Source: Diphasiastrum complanatum (taxonomy: Eukaryota; Streptophyta; Lycopodiopsida; Lycopodiales; Lycopodiaceae). Taken from it: DNA of 64,000 nt. Under the pieces are notes generated by a model that worked only from the letters and a program-made list of their open reading frames with translations, was not told the origin of the DNA and did no database searches. A program made the position numbers and the translations under genes. The DNA is taken from NCBI GenBank assembly GCA_029204225.1, contig CM055111.1, positions 45,333,255 to 45,397,254 on the forward strand, read 5' to 3'. Shown in pieces: positions 25,901-34,005 of the stretch. Within the stretch, counting starts at the first letter, position 1. Each line of letters starts with the position of its first letter.

Positions 25901-26582
25901 CCATAACATGCCTCAAAAAGACAATTTGTGGACCACTAGTAAGGTAGAGTCTGAGGAGCACTTTATTTTTTGACGCAACATAAACGAAGGGGGATAATCA
26001 TCCAGTTATGCTAGATTTTTTGATCTCATATAAGGATCCACGGTGCCTAGCTCTAATTACATGAGGGATGCCTTGCCTTTGGAGAGACCTGCGTCATAAT
26101 GATCATTATAGTAGGAGAGATACTTAGCTTCTACAGGATGATTCTAGGACATCCATGGAGTATGAATTAGATTCGGAGGATGAGACAAACATTCTATTTG
26201 AACATCCAGATCAAAGATAGCATCGGGTGCAGAGACCTACTGACACTCCAACTTCACAACAAGCCACACAACCACAACATACCACACAATCATCCATACA
26301 TAGACATCACCCACGATGGCAGGGGATTGCATCCTCCACATCTTCCTCTTAAACAACAGTTTCACACCGTTGTCAGTTTCCACCATCGCATCTTTCTTCA
26401 GACATGTCATGATGATAGTAGTGGACATACTTATGTAGTTGGTCTAGCATTATGTTTATGTTTATGCGTATATATGCTATGTAGTTTTTCATACAGGTAT
26501 TGGAGAGGTATTTATGCTCCTTATTGATTACACACTTGAGATATATCTTCAACATTATGTGCCTTTTGGTATTGCAAAAACA

Positions 26583-26659
<77 letters not shown>

Positions 26660-27281
26660 GGTTTTGGCCCGCCAGGGCAAAGTTGGCATTCTTGAGGTTG
26701 ATGTTACTTGCCTCAAGAATGAATTGCAATCAGATGAAGAGGAAAAAGAAGAAGGCGGCAATGCAGATTCAGAAGACATGGCAAAGCAGCTTCAAGAGCG
26801 GGTTCACTCCTTGGAGCAGCAATTTCAACAATCAAAAAGTTCTTGGGCCGACATATGTCGCTCAAGAGATCTAAGCAGGTTATTTCTGAATCTATTCAAG
26901 AACATCAAAATGCTTTCATTCATTCCACCTTTGGTCTCAAAGAGGATGTCATATCTGTTGCTTGGGTGGGTAAGCTCCAATCCACCACAGTGTTTCTGCG
27001 TTTCAAGGATGCTTTGCTGCAGATGCTAAGGCCAATTGTTTCCAGGCCCGGTCTTGGTTAAAATTGCAAAACTTAGAAATTCAGATTCTTCTCCCTCTCC
27101 TACGCGTGAGAGATGTTTGAGCTATGGTCATTTATTTCCTCTTCTGCGTGAGAGATGAGCTTTTTTACATAGCGAATTACGTTTTAGTTTAGTTTTCTGT
27201 TGACGGCATTGTTCCGTTCCATTACCTATGTTGTACTCCTTTTCGTCTTATACGCCTTTTGGAATGGAAGACGTTAATAAA

Positions 27282-27338
<57 letters not shown>

Positions 27339-28423
27339 TCCTGTTCCACTGCGTCGCCAATCTGTAGAGCAGCATACACCAGGCGAACAGCGCCAGCATC
27401 TGTATCATGCATCAAAAGTCCCATCAGCCTGTGCATTGTTATCACTGCAAGCATATCTGCAGGTAGCTGCTTCACATAGGGGCCATAGACACTGCGATCC
27501 TCTCGGTATTCCCCTGCTTCTATTGACCTCAATTCTGCTGTAATTGCATCTCGAAGGGGTTCAAACCAGCCTAACAGCAGTGATTTTGCAAACGGCAGGT
27601 TTGGTGCCAATTTTCTCCGGCACATCTCCACCATCAAATCCTTGTATTCTTTTGCTGCTAGCTGCCATGCCTCGGTCTCAATTTTACGCTGTCTCGCATA
27701 CAAGCTTCTCTTTTGTATGTGTGAGCTATTTTCCTGCAAGTGAGAAGATGCCTCGCTGATGACTGATGAATCAAGCTTCTTGATTCTAACATACTCCCAC
27801 AATTCTTTGTCAATGTCAAGATTTTGTGGGACTGTGGCTCCCGAAAAGCCATTCGATCTGTAAGACCACTCATTGTCCAACGCCTGCTGGCCCCCTGCTT
27901 TGACTGCATCAATGCGATTTTGTGAAGAATCAACAGGCAATAAGTGGAAAAGCTGATTTGCCAACCAAGGCCAGTGCACGGCATTCAGCAACGCTGTATC
28001 TAGGGTTGAAACACTTTGTTCCAACGCAGTTGGACTAGATGCAGGCAGCACCACTGAAGGTTTAGCAGAAAAAGCAGACAAATTCTTTGACAAGACCCTT
28101 GCCTCGATGAGCCGACCTAATTCAGGCGAGTGCTCCCCCGAAGCAGACACCACTGCCGCAGCCGCAGTACTACTTCTGCGATTACACCCGCACAATCGCA
28201 AACCAACCAAATTTTCTAAATAATCCTTGTGTTCTCTTCTCAACTCCGCACTGGCCCTTGAAACCGCCAACCTAGATACTCTCCACATGACGCTCTTCAG
28301 CTTATGAATGCGCAGCTTGCTGCATGAGCCTCTGGCACCCACTGCCACTGCTCGCAGGACCAGTTTCCACAAAAAGCCATACATCATATTATAATTCATT
28401 TCACATCGAAACCTAAAATCCAT
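10972..28423 (-). CDS. RpoT: Phage-type organellar RNA polymerase, 19 exons
   Basis: Single-subunit T7-like DNA-dependent RNA polymerase, nuclear-encoded, transcribing mitochondrial and/or plastid genes. Exons, 5' to 3' on the minus strand: 28423-27338, 19828-19628, 19514-19381, 19252-19201, 18965-18907, 16829-16712, 16446-16333, 16147-16016, 14969-14553, 14052-14002, 13842-13772, 13539-13455, 12827-12675, 12508-12434, 12096-12007, 11888-11838, 11716-11578, 11469-11366, 11082-10972. All introns are GT-AG and phases agree throughout. The total is 3243 bp, 1080 residues plus TGA, within the usual plant RpoT size. Catalytic residues by T7 analogy are all present: Asp772 (DGSCNGLQH), Lys847 and Tyr855 ([13 protein letters not shown]), Asp1013 (HDSFW). 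The C-terminus ends in the typical aromatic tail YFFN. The gene appears intact. Organelle targeting is inferred, not seen. Confidence 0.95.
12675..12827 (-). CDS. RpoT: RpoT exon 13: fingers/palm with catalytic Lys and Tyr
   Basis: This 153-bp exon encodes 51 residues starting [16 protein letters not shown]. Lys847 and Tyr855 correspond to T7 Lys631 and Tyr639, which contact the incoming nucleotide and discriminate ribose. Splice sites are cag|GTGG and GAAG|gtat. Both edges are phase 0. Confidence 0.95.
14553..14969 (-). CDS. RpoT: RpoT exon 9: conserved core before the palm motif A
   Basis: This 417-bp exon encodes 139 residues (633-771). It carries the family signature [32 protein letters not shown] and [18 protein letters not shown], and ends at ISHLPIHQ. 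The next exon (14052-14002) starts with the catalytic Asp of DGSCNGLQH. Both edges are phase 0. Confidence 0.95.
14970..16015 (-). other. RpoT intron 8 with TTCCGGAA-rich insert
   Basis: The intron contains clusters of the palindrome TTCCGGAA and relatives at about 15340-15405 and 15820-15860, flanking a 400-bp AT-rich stretch that includes a T10G9-like run near 15408-15425. The arrangement suggests a non-autonomous element with complex ends, but no clean terminal repeat or target duplication was identified. Confidence 0.4.
16830..18906 (-). other. RpoT intron 5 (2077 bp) with internal tandem duplication
   Basis: Two diverged copies of about 190 bp lie at 18213-18401 and 18411-18605. They share blocks such as gcactttttagca, gatgaaccgta and ccaccataact. 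No protein-coding pattern was seen elsewhere in the intron. Confidence 0.55.
20556..20619. repeat. 64-bp near-perfect palindrome
   Basis: Two 32-nt arms meet at 20587/20588 (cgg|ccg) with no spacer and only two mismatched pairs. Nearby sequence (20450-20555) repeats related ttcgaatcgg units. It could form a cruciform or hairpin. No coding or element boundary was recognised. Confidence 0.8.
20759..20843 (-). mobile_element. Short tRNA-derived retroposon (SINE-like) with 17-bp TSD
   Basis: The 85-bp insert is flanked by the identical 17-mer TTATTATAATTAAAATG at 20742-20758 and 20844-20860. On the minus strand it carries tGGCTCAGTTGG, matching the tRNA A box, and GGTTCGAGCC, matching the B box, 30-40 nt apart as in a pol III tRNA-type promoter. 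The 3' part forms a small cttgg/ccaag hairpin. It is either a minimal SINE or a retroposed tRNA-like RNA. Confidence 0.75.
21600..22575 (-). pseudogene. Copia pre-integrase and integrase remnants
   Basis: On the minus strand, the sequence from 22575 downward encodes a GAG-pre-integrase-like segment ([20 protein letters not shown]). Scattered integrase pieces follow, resembling [16 protein letters not shown] and [10 protein letters not shown], with many stops and deletions. This is normally upstream of RT, yet here it lies downstream of and in frame with an RT fragment, so two copia pieces have been joined. Confidence 0.6.
22576..24066 (-). pseudogene. Copia integrase C-terminus and reverse transcriptase
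   Basis: The 24066-23314 frame carries the integrase C-terminal region ([20 protein letters not shown]), a linker and the RT start ([11 protein letters not shown]). After a stop near 23313 the RT continues from about 23290 to 22576, with [39 protein letters not shown] and the intact catalytic box FVDDSLMIG. It ends at NLIGSLMY, where it is fused to the pre-integrase segment. One stop interrupts an otherwise well-preserved frame, so this piece is younger than its neighbours. Confidence 0.85.
24435..24665 (-). pseudogene. hAT transposase fragment (DUF659-like)
   Basis: On the minus strand the frame starts [15 protein letters not shown] right after a cag-like acceptor (tttgtag) and continues through [20 protein letters not shown] and a stretch ending [12 protein letters not shown]. 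This is the RNase H-like start of plant hAT transposases. The dimerisation domain and terminal repeats were not found. The sequence at 24780-24920 on the same strand may hold another decayed piece. Confidence 0.75.
24775..25548 (+). other. Unassigned 257-codon open frame in RpoT intron 1
   Basis: An uninterrupted plus-strand frame starts at 24775. Its first half overlaps minus-strand sequence that may be hAT-derived. Its second half has a Ser/Pro-rich segment and a charged, helix-like segment ([20 protein letters not shown]). I recognise no domain. It lies antisense inside an intron and next to transposon debris, so it may be a chance frame or a piece of a mobile element. Confidence 0.2.
25744..25990 (+). 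pseudogene. LINE-like RT C-terminal zinc-region remnant
   Basis: The frame includes [20 protein letters not shown] and, after a short frame change, ESEEHFIF. This resembles the pattern near the C-terminus of some RT proteins (IE-x-GR-y...R-x-LC..C...E-x-EHF). It is short and broken, so assignment is tentative. Confidence 0.4.
26587..26657 (+). repeat. (TC)n microsatellite, about 35 units
   Basis: An uninterrupted TC tract of 71 bp follows CCTTTTGGTATTGC...CAATAA, similar to the sequence before the next TC tract. The frames it opens are artefacts of the repeat. Confidence 0.95.
26658..27060 (+). pseudogene. Acidic coiled-coil-like retroelement ORF fragment
   Basis: Two overlapping plus-strand frames encode an acidic segment ([11 protein letters not shown]), a helix-like stretch ([20 protein letters not shown]) followed by SSWADIC, and after a frameshift a stretch with [21 protein letters not shown]. 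Its place just upstream of a retroelement-like 3' tail suggests an ORF1/gag-like part of a non-LTR element. No conserved domain is certain. Confidence 0.35.
27061..27335 (+). mobile_element. Retroelement 3' end with (TC)25 tail at the exon 1 splice donor
   Basis: Noncoding sequence ends CGCCTTTTGGAATGGAAG...AATAAAGCTT and then a 50-bp TC tract (27286-27335). The tract runs directly into the complement of the RpoT exon 1 donor (27336-27337). The similar end at 26550-26657 suggests that the tail belongs to a retroelement family. Confidence 0.5.
27338..28423 (-). CDS. RpoT: RpoT exon 1: targeting peptide and N-terminal domain
   Basis: This exon encodes residues 1-362. The first ATG (28423) follows an in-frame TGA two codons upstream, which fixes it as the earliest start. 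Further in-frame Met codons lie at residues 9, 13, 14 and 46. Residues 9-65 are rich in Arg, Lys, Leu, Ala and Ser and poor in acidic residues, as in organellar presequences. A poorly conserved linker follows. Conserved RpoT sequence begins near residue 250, with [38 protein letters not shown] and [19 protein letters not shown]. The exon ends at GDAVEQE, and the donor GT is the start of a (GA)n tract. Confidence 0.9.
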
Positions 28424-29110
28424 CCCTCATAAAAGCTTCATAATACAAGCCATTCGTTCATAAAGTTGTGCCTAACAAATTACAGGCCTATTGCATTTAT
28501 AATAGGTTGAAAAAGAGATTAGAGGTTAAAGGCCTGTTGCATTGAATATGTTGGAAGACAAAACAGATTATGATTGTTAATGTCAGAAAAATGTGTGACC
28601 TGAGGCAAGGGTCCCAGTGAGGAACTCATCCGACGCTCCGACAACGCCGGCCTGAACCTTGAAGCTTTCCAGCTTTGGATCGGAACAGCAAGCAAGCACT
28701 TTCAGCTATGTCTTGCCTCCTCAATCATAGCACCGTACTGCCACATTGCACAAAAACCAAAGCCCTAACCAGCTAATAAGAGAAACAAGCTTCCACAACC
28801 CTTGTTGCCGACTAAACCCTCGCCATCTACAAGCAAATAAACAAACCTAGTTATGGTCCGCAGGTAGCGCAGAAAATGCCTATATTTCTGACTGAATCAT
28901 GCAACTCTGCTGCCTCACGATCTCTCCGAACACCTCCAGATTTGCAGATTTGTATTGTCTGGTTTGATCGAGCAGCATTGATTCTCTTCTCGTGGAGACA
29001 GGGGCCAATAAACCCTGCAAAAACCCTAATTTCGGGAGGAGGGAAGGTTCTACTCTCGTTTGTGGCATTCTAGTCCACCACCGTTGGATTTTCAAATTCA
29101 CGGTTCAGAT
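28424..29110 (-). promoter_or_regulatory. Presumed RpoT 5' flank / 5' UTR
   Basis: This is noncoding sequence upstream of the RpoT start. No convincing TATA box or untranslated exon could be assigned. Short upstream ATGs occur close to the start (for example 17 and 11 nt 5' of it on the minus strand), so short upstream frames are possible. Confidence 0.35.
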
Positions 29111-29747
29111 TTCTGCCACGTTTCTTTAAGGACAACCATCACATAGCTGACAAGTGGCAATTCTTTTTGGGACAGCCACTAATAATAGGCTCAAGTAAAT
29201 TTGGCTCTTAGCCAATTGCAAGATGACACGTGGCGCATGATACTCTCCACACATTTGCCCAAAAAGATTTGACCTTCTTGGCCATGCCTTACAAGCACGG
29301 GCACATAGTAGACACAATAAAAATTGATGTGCTTGTGTTTAAAATAATTAATTGGAATTTTTTTTGGTTTCATATTTATACTAATTTTTGAAGCTGCCAC
29401 ATATTTAACAAATACGTAATTAAAACATAAACGTAGTTTTTATGAATTAATAAGGTAAATTCGTTTCAGGGATAAATTTCTATGTGGTAGCTCTGTCCGT
29501 GGTAGTCTCGTGGATTCTCTCGTGCATTCTTACGTTTGTGCTGGCTTTGCTTGAGTGTGTGGCTTCTCGCATGCTCTGCCTATTGCATTGAATGTTCTCT
29601 TGGCTGTTCTCGTGGCTTCATGCATGCACAAAACAAAGAACAGAAAAAGACAAGGAGATCAAACAGATGTTCTCATGGATGTTCTTTTGGCTCGCTGTTC
29701 TCGCTGCTCGAGGATGGTTGCACTTCTTTGGAAGAACTAGATTTCTG
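29111..29747. other. Intergenic, no gene seen
   Basis: AT-rich sequence, then a stretch (29480-29740) with repeated ttctcgtg/gttctc-type words. The small frames have no recognisable domain. Confidence 0.4.
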
Positions 29748-30204
29748 CAGGATTACTTTGAAGATTTTTATGAAGATCTGTTTAGATGAGGAGTTGAGCA
29801 AGTATGGGGAGCTTGAAAGCCTGAATGTGTGTTATAATCTTGCAGATCACATGGTTGGTAATGTTTACGCACAGTTTAGACAAGAATAATTGGCGGCCGC
29901 TACTCTGCAAGCTTTAAATGGACACTTATAATATACAGGTCGTCCTATTAATGTGGATTTTTCTCCTTTGACAGATTTTAGAGAAGCGACTTGTCGACAA
30001 TATGAAGAAAATACTTGCAATCGAGGTGGATTGTGCATGTTAAGAAGATCAGCAAGGATTTAAGAAAGCTTTTTGGAAGCCACAAAAGGCATGGGCGTAT
30101 ATTGGCAGCCATAACAGAGTAGAAGCCTGAGTCCTCGCAGAGACTATGAAAGGCCTGAAAAGCACCGCGGAGGTAGTTGTCGCGGTCAAGACTCTTATCG
30201 AACG
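29748..30204 (+). pseudogene. U2AF35 (U2 snRNP auxiliary factor small subunit) pseudogene fragment
   Basis: Across shifting frames the sequence encodes [11 protein letters not shown], then [20 protein letters not shown] and [10 protein letters not shown] (the U2AF-homology RRM), then [20 protein letters not shown] and NTCNRGGLC (second CCCH zinc finger). Remnants of the C-terminal basic RS-like tail follow (SPRRDYERPEKHRGG). The functional protein recognises the AG of the 3' splice site. Here the first zinc finger is absent, a frameshift removes the His of the second finger, and several stops are present. No introns are seen, so it could be a retrocopy, but many plant U2AF35 genes lack coding introns as well. 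Confidence 0.85.
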
Positions 30205-30322
30205 TTAAAGCTACGCTTGACGCGTATTTCCATTCGCTAGTAGCTGTTTTGCTCAAGCTATTTTAAGTATTTTATATTCAAGGAAGTAAAGAAGGTTTTT
30301 CTTATATCCTTCTCACTTGCAG

Positions 30323-31385
30323 TTTGGGTTGTACAGGGTCTAATGAATGTTACTGAAGGAAAGGTTCAAGTGCTTTCAACTGCAACAGATGGTTTGAAAT
30401 ACAAGAAAGTTTTCTCTAGTTTTTTTTCTATGGATCTTACGTGTTGTTGTCAAGAACACTGAGATTATTAAATCTTCAGGTTCTCAAATTTCCTCAATCA
30501 GGAGCCAACAGAGTAAAACCTTAAAATTGTGAATTCCTTGCAGCTAGATTGACTTCTTTCAAATCACCTTTAAATTTTGCGTGATGGTTATTCCCTACCT
30601 TCCACACTCAAATCAAAATTGTAGTGTTCTCATGTATCTGGCATCTACTTCTCACCACAAGTTGAATCTGTAGGCTTAATACTTGGACTGTAATTAATGC
30701 AATTCAGTATTTTTTTATATCGACATTCATTTACGGTTTGGATTGCTTTGATAACAACCCCAGAAGCAGCAATTCATTTGACTTAACAATATATATTCGA
30801 AGACATTACAAAGATGCTCACAACTAACCTATTTCGTGCATTGCACCTGTTTCTCACAAGATCTGAAGAAGTACATTGATCTTTATGGCAGAGGAATCCA
30901 GGTAGCCCTCTCCTTGACAACACCATCAAGGTTAGCCTTGGACTCTAGTCTTCATTGTATTGCACAAAGATTGATCTCTTTCGTGGGATTGCAGTGAGAA
31001 CTTGATTAGATTGATCTCTTTCGTGGGATTGCAGTGAGCTTGATTTCTATAGTGAAAGGTTGATTTTTTTATGTTATCTACTTATGCAGACTTTTATGTG
31101 CCAGCTCTGCAAAGGAGTAGCTCACTGCCATAGCTATGGGGTTATGCACATCTTAAACTGAGTTGTATGTGTATGACGTCATATGTTATTACTTATTGCA
31201 GCAAGGATTTATCATCATGCATCTAGTCAAAGTTTAGTCTCTGTCTATCTAACTGAATCTAAATCGTGCCATGACAGAAGCCTCAAAACCTACCGGTGGA
31301 CAAAGAGAAAGGCTTGTTCAAGATTGCAAATCTTGCCCTTGGACTAGCATTCATAGTTGTAGCATTCAGTGTGATGCTTTCGTAG
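30323..31385 (+). CDS. Three-exon 3' end of an unrecognised membrane-protein gene
   Basis: Three plus-strand segments with GT-AG borders and matching phases can be read: 30323-30418, 30861-30901 and 31278-31385 (stop TAG). They encode about 80 residues: GLMNVTEGKVQVLSTATDG, then KKYIDLYGRGIQ, then a basic stretch and one hydrophobic segment IANLALGLAFIVVAFSVML at the extreme C-terminus. The first segment starts in phase 1, so an upstream exon is expected, but a U2AF35 pseudogene occupies that space. It is therefore probably a truncated gene duplicate. The C-terminal hydrophobic helix suggests a tail anchor or last membrane span. I do not recognise the family. Confidence 0.4.
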
Positions 31386-31712
31386 GTTTGCTCTCAGATA
31401 TGGTTAAGTATACTCAACAAAGGAGCTCTTTGTTTTAACTTTTTATGGTAAAATGTCAACATGTCCACAGATCATGCTTTCTAGTAGACAAATTGAAGCG
31501 CGCCTCACTGGCCGCGATGGTAGCATTTTACTTTTTCACATCTCGATGTGGAAATATTTGTGTGGCAGCGATGAATCAATTTTTCTCATTTTCATCTAAA
31601 TGCTCTACTTGCTTCTTGTATGGATAACAATAGAAAGGCTTTATCTTTGCCTTCTTGAGGCTTGAATATGTGTAGATGTCCAACGATGGACAAATTGCAT
31701 ACACTACCAAAG

Positions 31713-32900
31713 GCGGAACAATAGAAATTGATCTTGAAGGCTAGACCTTATCAGCTGATTGCCGACCAGTTGTACCGAAGAGGTCCAGACAGAATTCTTC
31801 GGCGATGTATACTTCCTCATGAGACCACCCAGATCATTTCACTTTCACATGAAGGCATAGGTGGAGGTCATTTTGCATCTGACATTACAGTTCGCAAGAT
31901 TCTGCAATCATGATGTTGGTGGCCAACGATTCATAAAGACACGGAGGAATACTTGAAAAAGTGCAATGTGTGCCAAAGGGCGAGGAGACCAACGAGATTG
32001 AACTATGATCTACTGCACCCAGTCTTAGCCTAAGCACCATTCGAAAAATGGAGATTGGATTATATTGGTCCAATTCACCCTACAGCAAGGAGTTCCTAGA
32101 CTCGATACATAATCGTATCCACAGACTACCTCACCAAATGGGTCAAAGCCAAGGCAGTAAGAGTAGCTGATGCTAGGACCACTGCCAAGTTCTTTTATGA
32201 AAATATCATTGTGCGCTTCGGATGCCCAATGCAACTACTCAGTGACGGAAGCCATTTCATCAACGAGACCATCAAGGTCCTATTGGAGGAATTCTTCGTG
32301 ATCCACAAAACCAGTACGCCTTATTATCCTCGTGGTAATGGGCAAGCAGAATCATGCAATAAGATGATGTGTAGCGTGCTCACAAAAATAGTTGAAGATA
32401 GCAGATCAAATTGGGAACACAAGTTGCATGCTGCATTGTGGGCATTTAGGACAGCATATAAAGAGAGCACTGATCAAACACCCTTCCAATTGGTATATGG
32501 TCAAGATGCTGTGATGCTAGTAGAGTTTTTAGTTCCTTCATTAAGGATTGCCACCGCACAACGTCTTAATGAGTCCAAATCTCTACAGCTACGCCACGAA
32601 GCTCTGCATAAACTCTGTGAAACACGCTTACTAGTTGTGCATGCACTGGCAGCTGAAAAGGAAAGACGCAAAGCTTGGCATGATCGCAGATTACAAAAGA
32701 AGGATCTTCGTTCAAGAGATCTAGTCCTGATGTATAAAACCAAGGCGATCAAGGGGAAGCTAAAACTCACGGGCGAAGGTCCTTATAGGATCAAGCAAAT
32801 TCTTAATCATGGAGCCGTGAACTTAGAACAGCTTGATGGGACGCCCTTCGACACACCCATCAACGGTAGCCGATTGCACAAGTACTGGCCACCACAATAA
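31713..32900 (+). pseudogene. Ty3/gypsy integrase
   Basis: The sequence begins with the region before the integrase zinc finger (LIADQLYRRGPD). It then has the HHCC finger (LSHEGIGGGHF...CNVCQRARRP), broken by stops at about 31912, 32030 and 32098. The long intact frame (32211-32900) carries the second half of the catalytic core (FGCPMQLLSDGSHFIN, YYPRGNGQAE) and the C-terminal domain ending INGSRLHKYWPP. The RT part of pol is absent upstream. A purine-rich gattgggggtgg follows at 32913, a possible polypurine tract. Confidence 0.8.
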
Positions 32901-34005
32901 GACAGATCCAGATTGGGGGTGGCACGTTACAAAAAGCTAATCTCCTCAGCCATCACCACTACATCTAAGGAGATCAAGCCAAATCAAGCTAAATCCATCA
33001 CGATTCAGCCGGATCTAGAAAGATCGAAAAAATCCATCAGAATCCAAGGAGGATCCAGATCCTAATAGGGTCAAAAAGGAAGCAAATCATTAGATTGACT
33101 GAGGGATCTACTACTTAGAATCCATCAGAACTTCCAGAGCACTACCAACAGTCAGATCAAGCCTGGATGAAATTGATTACCAGTTTACAAAAGTTAAAAA
33201 TCAGAAAATCTCGAGATCTCGTGAAAAAACACTCTGAAAGAGCACTTTTTTCATGATTTTTTGAGATCTCCTGGGAGGTAGCTCTTGAAAATTGAGCAGT
33301 TACCAGATCTAACCTAGATGCATCCATGAAAATCTCTGCGAGAGTTTCTGATGGAGGAATCATCATTTTTTAGTGTATGCGAAAGTTCCCATAAGCAGAA
33401 TTTTCAGAACCCTCGCAGAGCATCAAGATCAACTTACCAACTCTCGCAAAGTGCCTAAATGAAATCAGAGCAATGAAATTAGCCTGCCTACATGGTCTGA
33501 TCTTGAAAATCCAATCACAGGAACAAGTTGTGCGAGAGATCACTTCCTGCGAGAGTTGAACCCTCGCAGACAGCCTGAACCCTCGCAGAACCTTCGCATA
33601 GCAGTCAAATCACCTTCTGAACTCTCGCAGACTTCCCTGAGGTCTTAGAATTTGGTGAAGAAGGTGCCTGCCAAAATTTGGATGGAACTGAACAAGGAAA
33701 AGTGAATTTCACCTAATACGCAATCTAAATCCCGCTATATAAGGGCTGAATTCGAGTCATTTGTCACCTTTGCTAGCGAATCTCTGCCGAAATTTCCACT
33801 GAAAATACCAAGTTTTCTATTTTCAACCAAACTTCCTACCAGCTATCATCTGCTCATATTAAACACTGATCTGCGTTCTGAACTACAATCATTGTCATCC
33901 AACACTCATTATTCTCAGTTTTCTACTGTTTCCACATCTTTTTCCATTTTCCACCGTTTTTTTCTACTTTTCCAACCTTTTCGACCACTAATCATCATTG
34001 CTAAC
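32901..34005 (+). promoter_or_regulatory. Possible LTR or leader with TATA box
   Basis: This noncoding stretch contains repeated ctcgcaga/ctctgcgag words (33335-33650) and a TATA-like TATATAAG at 33736-33743 upstream of the large ORF at 34006. It lies right after the integrase stop, where a 3' LTR would be expected. Neither LTR borders nor a primer-binding site were found. Confidence 0.35.

Larger units (their letters stand above)
19829..27337 (-). other. RpoT intron 1 (7.5 kb), filled with mobile elements
   Basis: The intron is bounded by GAG|gtgaga at exon 1 and ctgcag|GCAAAG at exon 2, both phase 0. Its size comes from insertions: copia fragments on the gene's own strand, an hAT fragment, a short tRNA-like retroposon, LINE-like sequences and two TC microsatellites. 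Stretches 19829-20440 and 20860-21600 show nothing recognisable. Confidence 0.85.
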
